Shown here: one piece after another, positions 48,238-57,199 of the stretch | Position numbering within the stretch: position 1 is the stretch's first letter | How the letters are laid out: each line of letters starts with the position of its first letter | Source of the DNA: Pseudorhodoferax sp. Leaf267 | GTDB taxonomy: Bacteria; Pseudomonadota; Gammaproteobacteria; Burkholderiales; Burkholderiaceae_C | Length of the DNA: 64,000 nt | Direction: 5' to 3' | Assembly (NCBI RefSeq): GCF_001422405.1 | Contig: NZ_LMMV01000021.1 | Coordinates: 124,858-188,857 of the forward strand | Translations under genes and position numbers: made by a program | Notes under the pieces: generated by a model | Told to the model about the DNA's origin: nothing | Seen by the model: only the letters and a program-made list of their open reading frames with translations | Databases searched by the model: none

Positions 48238-49630
48238 GGCATCTCCGAACATGGCGCTTGAGCGGCTCACCTTGGCAGAAACCGCACATCGCTGACCCTA
48301 TCCTGGGTTAGACGGTTGTGGCACCGACCAGGGCTAAAGGTCTTGACGACATGCGATCCCGGCGACGACACCGCCTCGAACCAAGATTATGGACAGATCG
48401 CCGCGGCATGGCGTCGTGCATTTGGAGGACGCACCTTGCTTCGCACCGGCCAGGAACGGTCATAACCTCCGTCGAAACAGGACTTGCCCCAGACTTACCG
48501 CGATGCCACGACACCGATTCCGGCAAAGGGACGACTTGCTCGACCTCCACCCTCGCCCTCCAGCAATAGTTGTGATAGAACCGTTATTCAAGAAACAACG
48601 GTGCGCATTTCAGCGATCGTGGACGCCTGTTTCAGGCTGATCGCGGACGGCGTTTCAGCGCCATCGTAGACGCGCGGGGGTTGCGCGCAAGCGAGGTGTT
48701 CAATGTATCTCAGTCGTCCACGATCAGTTTGAAGCGCGGCACGGACGTGCCGTTGTCGGCGTGCCCGCAGGGCATGTTTTGGGGCTCTGGTTTTGTCTTA
48801 TCAGGCCCCTGCCAGGCCGCCGGAGGCGCCCCCGGATCACGCAACGCGCTTCGCCTCGCGTCGATCGGCCTGTGGCTCGCATCGGCTGGACACGCACGCA
48901 CGTGGTGGCTCAAACAGAGCCGCGGCCGCCTGCACGAGCCCGGGCGTTGGGGTCCTTCACGCCGCGGTTGGGCTGTGGGCGAGCCCAGCGACCTCGTCCA
49001 TCACCACGGCGTGCCCGTCCACCACCGCACCGTGCTTCTCGAATCCCCATAGACCCCTGCGGCTCACAACCGCTGCGCCTTGGTCCGCGGTTTCCTCCCT
49101 CGAGGCTTGTGCGACACATGCCCTCAAGTCCTGCCTGACCAACGCTCAGCTGCGTGCCGGGCAGGTGTCTCACAACCCGAAACAATTGCGGTCGCTCGTC
49201 GTGGCGGCCTGGATACCCGGTAACCGCCAATAAGCAGTCATCGGCCTCCGTCGATGGCACGCTCAATGACCGCTGATTGGTGCCCTGGGGACATCGGGCC
49301 CCAAGGACTGTTGAACGACCGCTGCTCTGATCAGCGAACTGGTTCACCCGACCCGTTGCTGACCGTCGGGACTGCAGGGAAGCGGAACTTGACCGGGAAG
49401 GCGGGCCCCAGTAGCTTGACACCTGTTGATTCCGGGCAGACGCAGGGCTCGACAAACGCCGTCTTCAATCCTGGCGGGGTGTGACCCCGTGGTTGCCAGG
49501 ACGGGTAGGCCCTCGACGGCGGCAACCGCTGAAGATGCCCTGCGTTTCGGTGTCGATCAGTTTCTTGCGGCCCGCGCGGGTGAGCCTTCATCGGTGCGGG
49601 CTAACCCGCAGATTCCACCCGCCCAGAGTC
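48238..49630. other. gene-poor 1.4-kb region with transposon-end remnant
   Basis: No open frame here has convincing coding character or similarity I recognise. It contains IS21-type terminal repeats (48607-48733) and, at 49313-49325, the word GAACGACCGCTGC also found at 43428-43440. Probably decayed mobile DNA. Confidence 0.45.
48607..48733. mobile_element. remnant of IS21-family terminal repeats
   Basis: Three direct imperfect repeats: ATTTCAGCGATCGTGGACG (48607-48625), GTTTCAGGCTGATCGCGGACG-like (48629-48649) and GTTTCAGCGCCATCGTAGACG-like (48652-48672). A fourth copy lies inverted (48715-48733, GTCCACGATCAGTTTGAA). IS21-family ends carry such multiple transposase-binding repeats with TTTCAG...GATCGTGGACG. 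No istA or istB remains between the opposed copies, which are only 42 bp apart. Confidence 0.55.
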
Positions 49631-49999
49631 TCACTTGGCACCCCCGCTGGCCTTGGACACGTACAGCGCCAGAGCCGCGATTTCTGCATCGGTGAGCTTG
49701 TCCTTGTACGAAGGCATCTGGCCCAACCCGTTGCGCAGCGCCTTCGCCACGCGCGCAGCGTCGGGCTTCAACTCGTCGAGCACCGGGCCGACGGCGCCCT
49801 CGGCGCCCGCGGCCTGCAAGGTGTGGCAAACGGCGCACGAAGGGACGACGCCTTGCAGGAACAGCTTCTTCCCCAGAGCGAGCTGCGCGCTCTCGTCGGC
49901 CGCCAGTGCAGGCAGAACGAGCAGCGCCAAGCCGGCGACAAGCACCGCCGTGACCCTCAAGGCATGCAACATGAAGTGCTGCTGAATGGTGCTGCGCAT
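49631..49999 (-). CDS. sorB: SorB-like c-type cytochrome
   Basis: 122 residues. The signal (TAVLVAGLALLVLPALAADE) is followed by one haem-c site CAVCH and the axial-ligand region NGLGQMPSYKDKLTDAEI, then LALYVSKASGG. Electron acceptor of the sulfite dehydrogenase encoded directly upstream: it starts 2 bp after the sorA stop. Mono-haem size fits SorB of Starkeya. Confidence 0.88.
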   Translation of the reverse strand: MRSTIQQHFMLHALRVTAVLVAGLALLVLPALAADESAQLALGKKLFLQGVVPSCAVCHTLQAAGAEGAVGPVLDELKPDAARVAKALRNGLGQMPSYKDKLTDAEIAALALYVSKASGGAK

Positions 50000-50001
50000 G
50001 C

Positions 50002-51237
50002 TCAGGCCACCGTCACTTTCACGGCGTGGTCGGCCCAGCTCGTGTTGTTGTAGCCGCCCGCGTTTTCCATGCGCTGCTCGGGTTGCACGTTGCCTGCCGT
50101 GTCGGTGGCGCGGCTGGCCAGCGTGTGGCTGCCGGCCGGCAGCCTGGCCGGCAGCACGAACTGGCGCCAGGCATAGCGGCCGAGGTCGGGCCCGGTGAGC
50201 CGCGCGTCGCTCCAGGTCTTGCCGCCGTCCATCGACACCTCTACGCGCTTGACGCCGTTGAGCCCGCCGAAGGCCACGCCCTGCACCTGCACCAGGCCGG
50301 CCCTCACGCCGGCTGCGTCGGGTGCGGGGGAGTTGATCCACGACTTGACCGTCATCTCCTGCACCGACGGCTGGCTCGGGTCGCCCTTGCCGCCCGGCGG
50401 CGAGATGCGGTAGCCGTGCGACATGATCTTCGCGTCCGTCTCCTTGGCCGTGAAGGCCAGGCGCTTGATGTACTTGATGTTGTTCACACCGGTGTAGCCG
50501 GGCACGATCAGGCGCAGCGGGCCGCCGTGGGCCAGCGGGATCGGCACGCCGTTCATTTCCCAGGCCAGCAGCGCGTCGGCGATGGCCGCGGCCGGCACCG
50601 AGCGCTCGACGATGATGCTCAGCGGGTCCAGGCCCTCGGGCAGCTTCTCGCCGCCGGTGCCGGTCAGAAAGCCCGCACCCGGCACCATGCCGCCCAGCGC
50701 CTCGGCCACCACCCGCACCGGCACGCCGGTCCACATCACGCAGCCGGCCGCGCCCACCTGCCAGGGCGTGCCGCTGGGCTTGCTGGGAAAGTAGCCGCGG
50801 CCATTGCCCGAGCACTGCAGCACCATCGCGGTGGTCTCCACGCCCATCGTCTTCAGCTCGCGCAGCGTCAGCTTGCGCGGGGCCTTCACGCCTTCGATGG
50901 CCACTTCCCACGCGTCGCGGTCGGCCACGATGGAGGCGTCGGGCGCCGGCAGGTTGTTGCGGATGTAGAGCTGCTCGGCCGGCGTGATGACGCCACTGCC
51001 GAAGGCCGAGCGCTTGGTCTCGATGGTGGTGCTGCTGTGCACGATGACGCTGGCCGGGTCTTTCCAGTTCACGTAGGCGGGCAGCGGCTTCGGTGCGGCC
51101 GTAGAGACTGTCACGACCGGGGTTTCGCCCGCAGCGGCGGCGCCGCGCGCGAAAGTCGCCAGCCCGGCAGCGGCCAGGGCGCTGGCGCTGCCGGCCAGCA
51201 TCTGGCGCCGCGGCAGCGAGTCAAGGGTCTTGTTCAT
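50002..51237 (-). CDS. sorA: SorA-like molybdopterin sulfite dehydrogenase
   Basis: 411 residues. Tat signal (PRRQMLAGSASALAAAGLA) for export with cofactor. The catalytic cysteine lies in MVLQCSGNGRGYFP; the Moco-binding and dimerisation domains follow (GGPLRLIVPGYTG, SMDGGKTWSDARL). It oxidises sulfite to sulfate in the periplasm and passes electrons to SorB. The start lies at 51237 with GGAGACACG upstream and overlaps the preceding gene stop. Confidence 0.9.
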   Translation of the reverse strand: MNKTLDSLPRRQMLAGSASALAAAGLATFARGAAAAGETPVVTVSTAAPKPLPAYVNWKDPASVIVHSSTTIETKRSAFGSGVITPAEQLYIRNNLPAPDASIVADRDAWEVAIEGVKAPRKLTLRELKTMGVETTAMVLQCSGNGRGYFPSKPSGTPWQVGAAGCVMWTGVPVRVVAEALGGMVPGAGFLTGTGGEKLPEGLDPLSIIVERSVPAAAIADALLAWEMNGVPIPLAHGGPLRLIVPGYTGVNNIKYIKRLAFTAKETDAKIMSHGYRISPPGGKGDPSQPSVQEMTVKSWINSPAPDAAGVRAGLVQVQGVAFGGLNGVKRVEVSMDGGKTWSDARLTGPDLGRYAWRQFVLPARLPAGSHTLASRATDTAGNVQPEQRMENAGGYNNTSWADHAVKVTVA

Positions 51238-51878
51238 CGTGTCTCCTTGGGGGTGGGTGCGGGGGTGGGGGTAGATGGGGAGGTCAGGGCGTCGCCGGTC
51301 GTGCCGAACTGGTTCTGCGCCACGGCCAGCGCTTGCTTCTTCTGCGCCACCAGCACCAGCGGCTTGCCATCGCGCGAGGTGATGACTCTCCAGTGCACGT
51401 CGCCCCACCAGCCACCGCCTTCATTCAGCGCCACGGCCTTGTCGAAGGCGAAAACGGTGACCATCCCGCCTTTCTCGAAGAAGGTGGTGAGGTGATAGAC
51501 GAGGTGGCCGTCGATGTCGCAGGGCCGCATCAATTGCGGGAAGCCGGGCACCACTTGTTTGCCGCCCAGACCCAGGTGCTGCAGCAAGGGCGCAGGGTCC
51601 ATGAAAGTTCCGCGCAGCGTGCGTTCGAAGTATTCATGCTCGATGGCACCACGCACCAGCTCCGGCGGGCGCATCGCCAGCACGGCGCCGCTGCCGCTGC
51701 CGACCAGCAGCAGGCCCAGCATGGCGCGCTGGAAGCCGCGCCGCGCCAGCAGCGGCTGCGCCTTGCGGTACAGGTGCGGCGGGGCGTCGGTGGCGTCGAA
51801 GGCCAGCGCGAGCTCGGCGCGGGCGCGCAGGTCGAAGGCGCTGTCTTCGGGTTCGGTGGTGGGGGCTCGGTGCTTCAT
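51234..51878 (-). CDS. putative anti-sigma factor, single-pass membrane protein
   Basis: 214 residues. A cytosolic N-terminus of about 50 residues precedes one membrane helix (FQRAMLGLLLVGSGSGAVLA) and a periplasmic domain (FPQLMRPCDIDGHLVYHLTT, HWRVITSRDGKPLVLVAQKK), with a Thr/Pro tail. This topology and the 4-bp overlap with the sigma gene support an anti-sigma role (DUF3379-like). No zinc-binding HxxxCxxC is visible. Confidence 0.68.
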   Translation of the reverse strand: MKHRAPTTEPEDSAFDLRARAELALAFDATDAPPHLYRKAQPLLARRGFQRAMLGLLLVGSGSGAVLAMRPPELVRGAIEHEYFERTLRGTFMDPAPLLQHLGLGGKQVVPGFPQLMRPCDIDGHLVYHLTTFFEKGGMVTVFAFDKAVALNEGGGWWGDVHWRVITSRDGKPLVLVAQKKQALAVAQNQFGTTGDALTSPSTPTPAPTPKETR

Positions 51879-52408
51879 GTGGGGGTCTTTCGCAGTGCCG
51901 TCACGCGGGCGCTTGACGGCGCCTGCACGGGCACGCCCATCACGCGCTTGAGCGCATCGCGCGCGCGGGCCAGACGCGACAGCACCGTGCCCGGCGCGAT
52001 CTCCAGCGCCTCGGCCATCTGCGCGGTGGGCATGTCGTCGAAATAGAACAGCACCAGCACCTCGCGGTGCATCGGCGCCAAGCGCGCCAGGGCCTTGACG
52101 ACGTCGAGCTTGTCGTCCAGCCCGGCGTCGGGCGCGGCCTGCTCGGGCTGCTCGTCATCGTCCAGCGACTGCATGCCCGGCGTGGCCTGGCGGAAGGCGG
52201 CGCGGCGCATGATCTGGAACAGCCAGGCCCGCGCCAATGTGGCATCGCGCAACTGCTCGCGGTGTTTCCATGCGTTGGCAAAGCAGTCCTGCACCACGTC
52301 TTCGGCCATCGCGCGCGAGCCCGTCAGCGCCCACGCGCTGCGCAGCAGGAAGCGGTAGTGCTCACGCACCCATTGGTTGTAGCGGGACTCGGCCGACTGG
52401 AAGAGCAT
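51875..52408 (-). CDS. ECF-type RNA polymerase sigma factor 1
   Basis: 177 residues. Region 2 ([33 protein letters not shown]) and region 4 ([39 protein letters not shown]) are clear. ATG at 52408 chosen over a TTG at 52417. It is coupled to the putative anti-sigma and upstream of sorAB in the same direction, so sulfite oxidation may be one of its outputs. Confidence 0.9.
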   Translation of the reverse strand: MLFQSAESRYNQWVREHYRFLLRSAWALTGSRAMAEDVVQDCFANAWKHREQLRDATLARAWLFQIMRRAAFRQATPGMQSLDDDEQPEQAAPDAGLDDKLDVVKALARLAPMHREVLVLFYFDDMPTAQMAEALEIAPGTVLSRLARARDALKRVMGVPVQAPSSARVTALRKTPT

Positions 52409-52479
52409 GGTGATCAAGAGCGCCAGGGGCGGCCGCTCATTCCATGCCGATCATCGGTAGTTACCCGTGGCGCGGACGG

Positions 52480-52812
52480 TCAGGGGCCGCGCGTGCCGCC
52501 CAGCGACGGGAATTCCGCCGCCGAACCCGCGCTGCGGCCTTGTCGCAAGGCCGTCAGCCGCCGCGTCATGCTCTCGATCTCGATGGTCTGCCCGGCGATG
52601 ATTTCTTCCGCCAGTTGCCGCGTGGCGGGGTCGCGGCCGTGCTGCAGCACCAGCCGTGCCATGTCGACGGCGCCGGCATGGTGCGGAATCATCATCGCCA
52701 AGAAGTCGATGTCGGCATGGCCCACGTAACCCGGACTATGCATGTCTTGCATCATCCGCGCCATCGACGCGTCCATCTCGCGCTCGAAGGCGCTGGCCCC
52801 CGCGGCGTTCAT
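52480..52812 (-). CDS. DUF305 protein without signal peptide
   Basis: 110 residues. It has the DUF305 core DIDFLAMMIPHHAGAVDMARL with the canonical PHH, and FEREMDASMARMMQDMHSPG before it. No export signal is visible, unlike the DUF305 protein at 10559-10951. It overlaps the propeller gene by 4 bp and precedes sigma 1 by 71 bp. Confidence 0.83.
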   Translation of the reverse strand: MNAAGASAFEREMDASMARMMQDMHSPGYVGHADIDFLAMMIPHHAGAVDMARLVLQHGRDPATRQLAEEIIAGQTIEIESMTRRLTALRQGRSAGSAAEFPSLGGTRGP

Positions 52813-54212
52813 GCGGTCTGCCCCTTCGCACCCACGCGCACGTAGACGAGGTTAATGCTCTTCTTGTTGCGCAGCGCGCCCGAAGGCAAGGCCAGATTGC
52901 CCAGCGGGATCTGCGCGATGAAGGCCGGCTTCAATGGGTCGCTGACGTCGAAGGCGCTACACACCGTCTGGCCGGCGTTGGGCGTACCGGGCAGCTCGTC
53001 CTGCTCGTGCGCCACGTACAGCAGGGTGTTCTCGGGGTTGGTCCACAGCCCGTGCGACTCGCGCCCGTGGGTGAAGAAGCTGCCCACCACCTTGCGCTGC
53101 CCGGCGAGCGCACTGCGGTCGATGATGGCGATGGGGCTGGACGCCACGCCGCCGGGGCCGCCGTCGTCAATGCGCGCCAGGCTGGCGTAGACCACGCTGC
53201 CGCGCGCATTGCTGACGAACTCGACGTGGTTGGGCCGCGCGCCCATGCCCAGCGGCACGCTGTCGATGAGGTCGAAGCCGCCCCGCGTCGAGCGACACGA
53301 CAGCGCATCGGCCAGCTTGTGCGAGAACCACACTTCGGCGCCGTCGGGCGTGGTCTTCATGAAGGGCGTGAAGCCGGGCTTGTCCTGTGCGCTGATGTCC
53401 AGGGTCGTCACGCGCTGCGGCCGGCTGTGGCCGTCGGCGCCCGGGTTGACGCGGAACACGTCGACTTGCGACACCTTCTGGCTGGCCACGAAGGCGAGCG
53501 AACCCTCGCGGTTGAACCACACCTGCGCCGGGCCGTTGATCGTCGGCAAAAACTCCCGGATGGCGGTCGAACCCGAGCTGTCGGCGCCCTTCAACTGACG
53601 CACCGCCTGGTCCACGCCGAGGATGGCGATGCGGTCTTCACCGCGCAGCGTGACCCACAGCTCTTTGCCGTTGCGCGTGAAGGTGGGCTCGTGCGGTTCG
53701 CGGCCCAGCAGCAGGCCGCTGCTCAGGCGTTCGGGGTTGGTGGTGGGGCCGGCAGCCGGGTTCGGCGTGTTGCCGATGACGCGGCGCTGCTCGGCGTCGA
53801 TGAGGTAGATGTTGCTCGAGCCGCGCCCGCTGGTGGCCAGCAGGCGGCCGTCGGGCGACGGCACCGCGCCGTGGGCGTCGATGCAGCCGTGGTACAGCGG
53901 CTTGTGGATCATCGCCGCGTGCGTGGGCGCCACGCCGGCGGTGACGTAGCGGAACGGCGGCCGCGGGTCTTCGTCGAAGCTGGTCAGGTTGATCGTGCTC
54001 TCGACGATGTTGGTCTTGGGATCGATGACGACGAGCGTGTTGGAGTCTTCGTTGGTGATGAAGACGCGGTCGCGCGGGTCGATGCCGGGGCCAGGCGCGG
54101 TCGTGCTGGTGCTTGTGCTGGCGGCCGGTGCCTGGGCTTGTGCTGCGGGCAGCGCGCTGGCTGCCGCGGCGGCCAGTGAGAATTTGAGGATGTCGCGGCG
54201 TTGGGTGGTCAT
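52809..54212 (-). CDS. Tat-exported beta-propeller protein
   Basis: 467 residues. Tat signal TTQRRDILKFSLAAAAASAL. The mature part has repeated strands of the YVTN kind (DRVFITNEDSNTLVVIDPKT, GRLLATSGRGSSNIYLIDAE, LLYVAHEQDELPGTPNAGQT) and is likely a six- to eight-bladed propeller. Tat export hints at a cofactor or metal, but I see no cofactor motif. It lies between the second anti-sigma gene and DUF305. Confidence 0.8.
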   Translation of the reverse strand: MTTQRRDILKFSLAAAAASALPAAQAQAPAASTSTSTTAPGPGIDPRDRVFITNEDSNTLVVIDPKTNIVESTINLTSFDEDPRPPFRYVTAGVAPTHAAMIHKPLYHGCIDAHGAVPSPDGRLLATSGRGSSNIYLIDAEQRRVIGNTPNPAAGPTTNPERLSSGLLLGREPHEPTFTRNGKELWVTLRGEDRIAILGVDQAVRQLKGADSSGSTAIREFLPTINGPAQVWFNREGSLAFVASQKVSQVDVFRVNPGADGHSRPQRVTTLDISAQDKPGFTPFMKTTPDGAEVWFSHKLADALSCRSTRGGFDLIDSVPLGMGARPNHVEFVSNARGSVVYASLARIDDGGPGGVASSPIAIIDRSALAGQRKVVGSFFTHGRESHGLWTNPENTLLYVAHEQDELPGTPNAGQTVCSAFDVSDPLKPAFIAQIPLGNLALPSGALRNKKSINLVYVRVGAKGQTA

Positions 54213-54415
54213 GGGTGCTTTCGTAGTCGGGATGGGGTGATCGGTGGTGTCGCGGGCTAGGCTGTCGGCATCGACCGAAGATGTCTGTGCGCTGGGCAGT
54301 CGTACGAACAGTCGGGCACGGCAGCCCAGCGCTTGGTTCACATCAAGAGCGCGGCGCGGGCCGTTTCATTCCCTGGCGCCTGCCGACAGCGCGTCGCGCT
54401 GACGCCGCCCTGCCT

Positions 54416-55315
54416 TCAGCGCGGGGCGCCCAGTTGCCGATAGACCTCGGCCGACACCTGCGCCAGCACGCTGCGGTCGGCGTCTGATGAGAGCGCGTAG
54501 CCGAAAGGCCCGTCGACCCAGTAGAAGACATTGACCGTGCCTTCCCGCGCGAAGCGGAAGGCGGTGTCGGTGTTCTTCGCCCCCGGCTTGGTGGCTGCGC
54601 CCGGGCCTGCTGCGCTGCCCACGTCGGCGACATCGTTGGATACGTAGAGCGTCAGCTTGCTGCCGAGTTCGTTGCGGTACATGAACTGCGCCACCGGCCC
54701 CTGGCCGCCCGGCAACAGGCGGCCGCCTTCGAGCGTGTAGCCCTGGGCCTGCAGGTGCGGCGGCTTCATCGGCGCGCCCATGCGCTTGGACAGCCAGGCC
54801 ACGAGCTGGTCTTCGTGCGCCGCGTCCACCTCGACCGGGCGGCGCGCGTCGGGGCTGTACACCGCATGGGCCACCGCCGCGCGCTGCGCGAAGCTGCCCG
54901 CTGACACCAGCGTCAGGCCGCGCTCGGCGGGTGCCGCGGCGGCCGTGCGGCCGGCATCGTCGCCCCCCGCGGGCAGGCCGCCCCGCAAGCCCCAGCCAGT
55001 CGCGCCGCTGATGACGGCGATGGCGAGCCCGGCGGCGAGGCGCTGCAAATACCAGGGCGTCTGCGGCACCGCGCGCGGGCGCGCCGACTTCAGCAGGCGC
55101 TGCGGCGGCTGTTCATCCAGCACGGGGTCGAACAAGGCGTGCAGTTCGCGCTTTTGCTCCCGGTAGGCCTCCAGGCGCTGCGCGTCGTCGGGGCGTTCGG
55201 CCAGGTAAGCGGCGATCTCGACTTGGCGCTCAACGGGCAGGCGGCCATCGACGAAGGCCTGCAATTCGGCCTCATTGACCGGAGGGGTGGGCGGTGGCGG
55301 ACGGTCCGTGTTCAT
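54416..55315 (-). CDS. anti-sigma factor of ECF sigma 2
   Basis: 299 residues. The cytosolic N-terminus (VNEAELQAFVDGRLPVERQV) is of the anti-sigma type but lacks Cys/His zinc ligands. One membrane helix (LAAGLAIAVISGATGWGLRG) and a large periplasmic domain follow (EDQLVAWLSKRMGAPMKPPH, FMYRNELGSKLTLYVSNDVA). It follows the sigma gene by 19 bp; such pairs are co-expressed and the anti-sigma sequesters the sigma at the membrane. Confidence 0.85.
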   Translation of the reverse strand: MNTDRPPPPTPPVNEAELQAFVDGRLPVERQVEIAAYLAERPDDAQRLEAYREQKRELHALFDPVLDEQPPQRLLKSARPRAVPQTPWYLQRLAAGLAIAVISGATGWGLRGGLPAGGDDAGRTAAAAPAERGLTLVSAGSFAQRAAVAHAVYSPDARRPVEVDAAHEDQLVAWLSKRMGAPMKPPHLQAQGYTLEGGRLLPGGQGPVAQFMYRNELGSKLTLYVSNDVADVGSAAGPGAATKPGAKNTDTAFRFAREGTVNVFYWVDGPFGYALSSDADRSVLAQVSAEVYRQLGAPR

Positions 55316-55334
55316 GGGGTGCTTCGCAATGCAT

Positions 55335-55847
55335 TCATTTGACGACCTTCAGCCGCACTGGTTCGGCGCGGCCTTCCCTGCCTTCCATCAGGCAGCGCAG
55401 GCGCTCACGCCCACGCGACAGGCGCGACATCACGGTGCCGATGGGGATGCCCAGGGCCTGCGCCACATCGGCATAGGCCATGTCTTCCAGCGCCACCAGC
55501 AGCAGCACTTCCTTCTGCTCGACGGGTAGCAGGTCTAGCGCGGCCTGCAGGTCCATCACCGCCAGGCGGTCACTTTGCGTTGGCACCACCGGCACTTCAG
55601 GCGTGTCGTCGTCCATGGTCACGGTGTGCAGCCTGGGCCGGCGCACGCCATCGACGTGCAGGTTGTGCATGATGCTGAAGAGCCAGGCGCGCATGTCGGC
55701 CACACCGCCCCACAGGCCCGACTTGGCCCAGGCCCGCTCCAGCGTGTCCTGCACCAGGTCGTCGGCGTCGTCACGGTTGTTCACCAGCGCGCGCGAATAG
55801 CGGCGCAGGCGCGGCACCCAGCTCAGCAGTTGATGGTCGTCGTTCAT
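55335..55847 (-). CDS. ECF-type RNA polymerase sigma factor 2
   Basis: 170 residues. Region 2 (LRRYSRALVNNRDDADDLVQ, TLERAWAKSGLW, RAWLFSIMHNLHVD) and region 4 (LPVEQKEVLLLVALEDMAYA, IPIGTVMSRLSRGRERLR) are clear. Start at ATG 55847; an in-frame upstream region adds a few residues. Upstream is the COG4315 lipoprotein, downstream its anti-sigma. Confidence 0.9.
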   Translation of the reverse strand: MNDDHQLLSWVPRLRRYSRALVNNRDDADDLVQDTLERAWAKSGLWGGVADMRAWLFSIMHNLHVDGVRRPRLHTVTMDDDTPEVPVVPTQSDRLAVMDLQAALDLLPVEQKEVLLLVALEDMAYADVAQALGIPIGTVMSRLSRGRERLRCLMEGREGRAEPVRLKVVK

Positions 55848-55920
55848 CAAGATGTTGACGATGGGTCGAGCCCGCGCGAAGCTGGGTGTACAGGCGGTTG
55901 AACAGACGGGTGAACAGGCG

Positions 55921-56313
55921 TCATTCCTTGATGATGTGCCAGACCTGTTTGAAGTTGTCTCCGCTGCGGTCGCCGGCCTTCTGGTCAGCCTTGTAGGTGT
56001 ACACCGGCTTGCCCTTGTAGGCCCACTGGCGTGACCCATCGTCGCGAGTGACGATGCTGTAGGCACCCGCGGTCCGGTCGGTGGCGCTGGCCATCATCGG
56101 CGGCCAGAGCACGGCGCAGCCGCCGTTGCAGGTGCTCTTGCCGCTGTTCGCCACGTCCTGGTCGAACGTGTAGAGGGTCATGCCGCCGGGTGTGACGAGT
56201 GCGCCGCCAGACAGCATGGCGGGCGCCTTGGCAGGCGGCTCAGCCAGGTTGGCACAGCCGGCAGTGACCAGAAACGTTGCCGCAGATGCGGCGATGGCGA
56301 GGGTTTTGAACAT
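55921..56313 (-). CDS. lipoprotein with secreted repeat (COG4315 family)
   Basis: 130 residues. Signal SAATFLVTAGCANLAEP with lipobox. The mature sequence has TPGGMTLYTFDQDVANSGKS, CNGGCAVLWPPM and KGKPVYTYKADQKAGDRSGD, the repeats of the conserved COG4315 lipoprotein family of unknown function. Such genes often sit beside ECF sigma/anti-sigma pairs. First gene of the cluster that reads on to sorB. Confidence 0.85.
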   Translation of the reverse strand: MFKTLAIAASAATFLVTAGCANLAEPPAKAPAMLSGGALVTPGGMTLYTFDQDVANSGKSTCNGGCAVLWPPMMASATDRTAGAYSIVTRDDGSRQWAYKGKPVYTYKADQKAGDRSGDNFKQVWHIIKE

Positions 56314-57199
56314 GGGAAGCTCCGTGGAAGTGGTGGCGGATCGGGCAGCGTGGGTGAGATGTTGCTCACATCGGGGCAGACGGCACGCTCAGGCCTTTTA
56401 TTCCGCAGGCGTGAAAAAAAGATGGAGTGTTGGTTGTGCAGGGTGGCAGGCTGCCGCTGCCCTGTGCGTCGAGCGCGGCTCCATGGTCGGAGCCGCGCGG
56501 CCTCGTTCTCAGGGTGCGGGCGTCAGGTTTTGGCCGTTCTCGACCGGGCTGATGCCCCACGACGTGGCTGACGCGGTGGCGGGCCGGGGAGAACGGGGGA
56601 CAAGACGATGAACTGAAGCGTGGCCCCGGCAGCTGCCTTTGCTGCGATGCCTGGCATCTTTCGCGCACCGCGGCCGCGCCGTTGGTGCACTAAGTTGTCG
56701 TTCAAGCTCAACGAGAAGGCCACGGCAGCAACTGAGGCCCAGCTGTGATGAGCGCCGGCAAACGCACCCACCGCATCAGCCGGTGGCTGGCGCAACCTAA
56801 AGAGCGCGTCGGCGGGCAAAAGAACGTGCGCTGACCCACAACGACACGTGCATCCTGTGGGCAATGCTTACACGCGATGGCATGTTCGCCCCCAAAAAAT
56901 GTGCCGAGATACCGTGGCCCGGCTGAGGTCGCAACCAGTATGAATTGATTCTCTGAGTTGGACGCGAAAGCAGTATCCACCACAGGTCAGTCCGGCGGCA
57001 GCCGGCGTTCCTGCCGGGCGGGCTTCCCTTACGCCAGCTAATCGTCACTTCTCGGAGCAACCCTGGCCTGCCCTTGACCGGTAGGCCAGCGATTCCACGA
57101 TATCTTTGACAGTCTGCTCTGTCGAGCGGCTCTACACCCAGCCCGGCGTCGCCCCGTAGACTGCGAACCGCCTCCTTTCTGTGGCAACCGGGAGATGCC
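56314..57199. other. 886-bp spacer, no gene supported
   Basis: Open frames have poor coding character. A TTGACA at 57106-57111 could be the -35 of the next gene, but no clear -10 follows. Nothing else recognisable. Confidence 0.35.

Noticed and set aside
56523-56864. Minus-strand open frame of 113 codons in the spacer before the large membrane protein gene.
   Set aside because: Arg/Pro/Ala-rich without domain, start signal or neighbours; not distinguishable from chance in GC-rich DNA.
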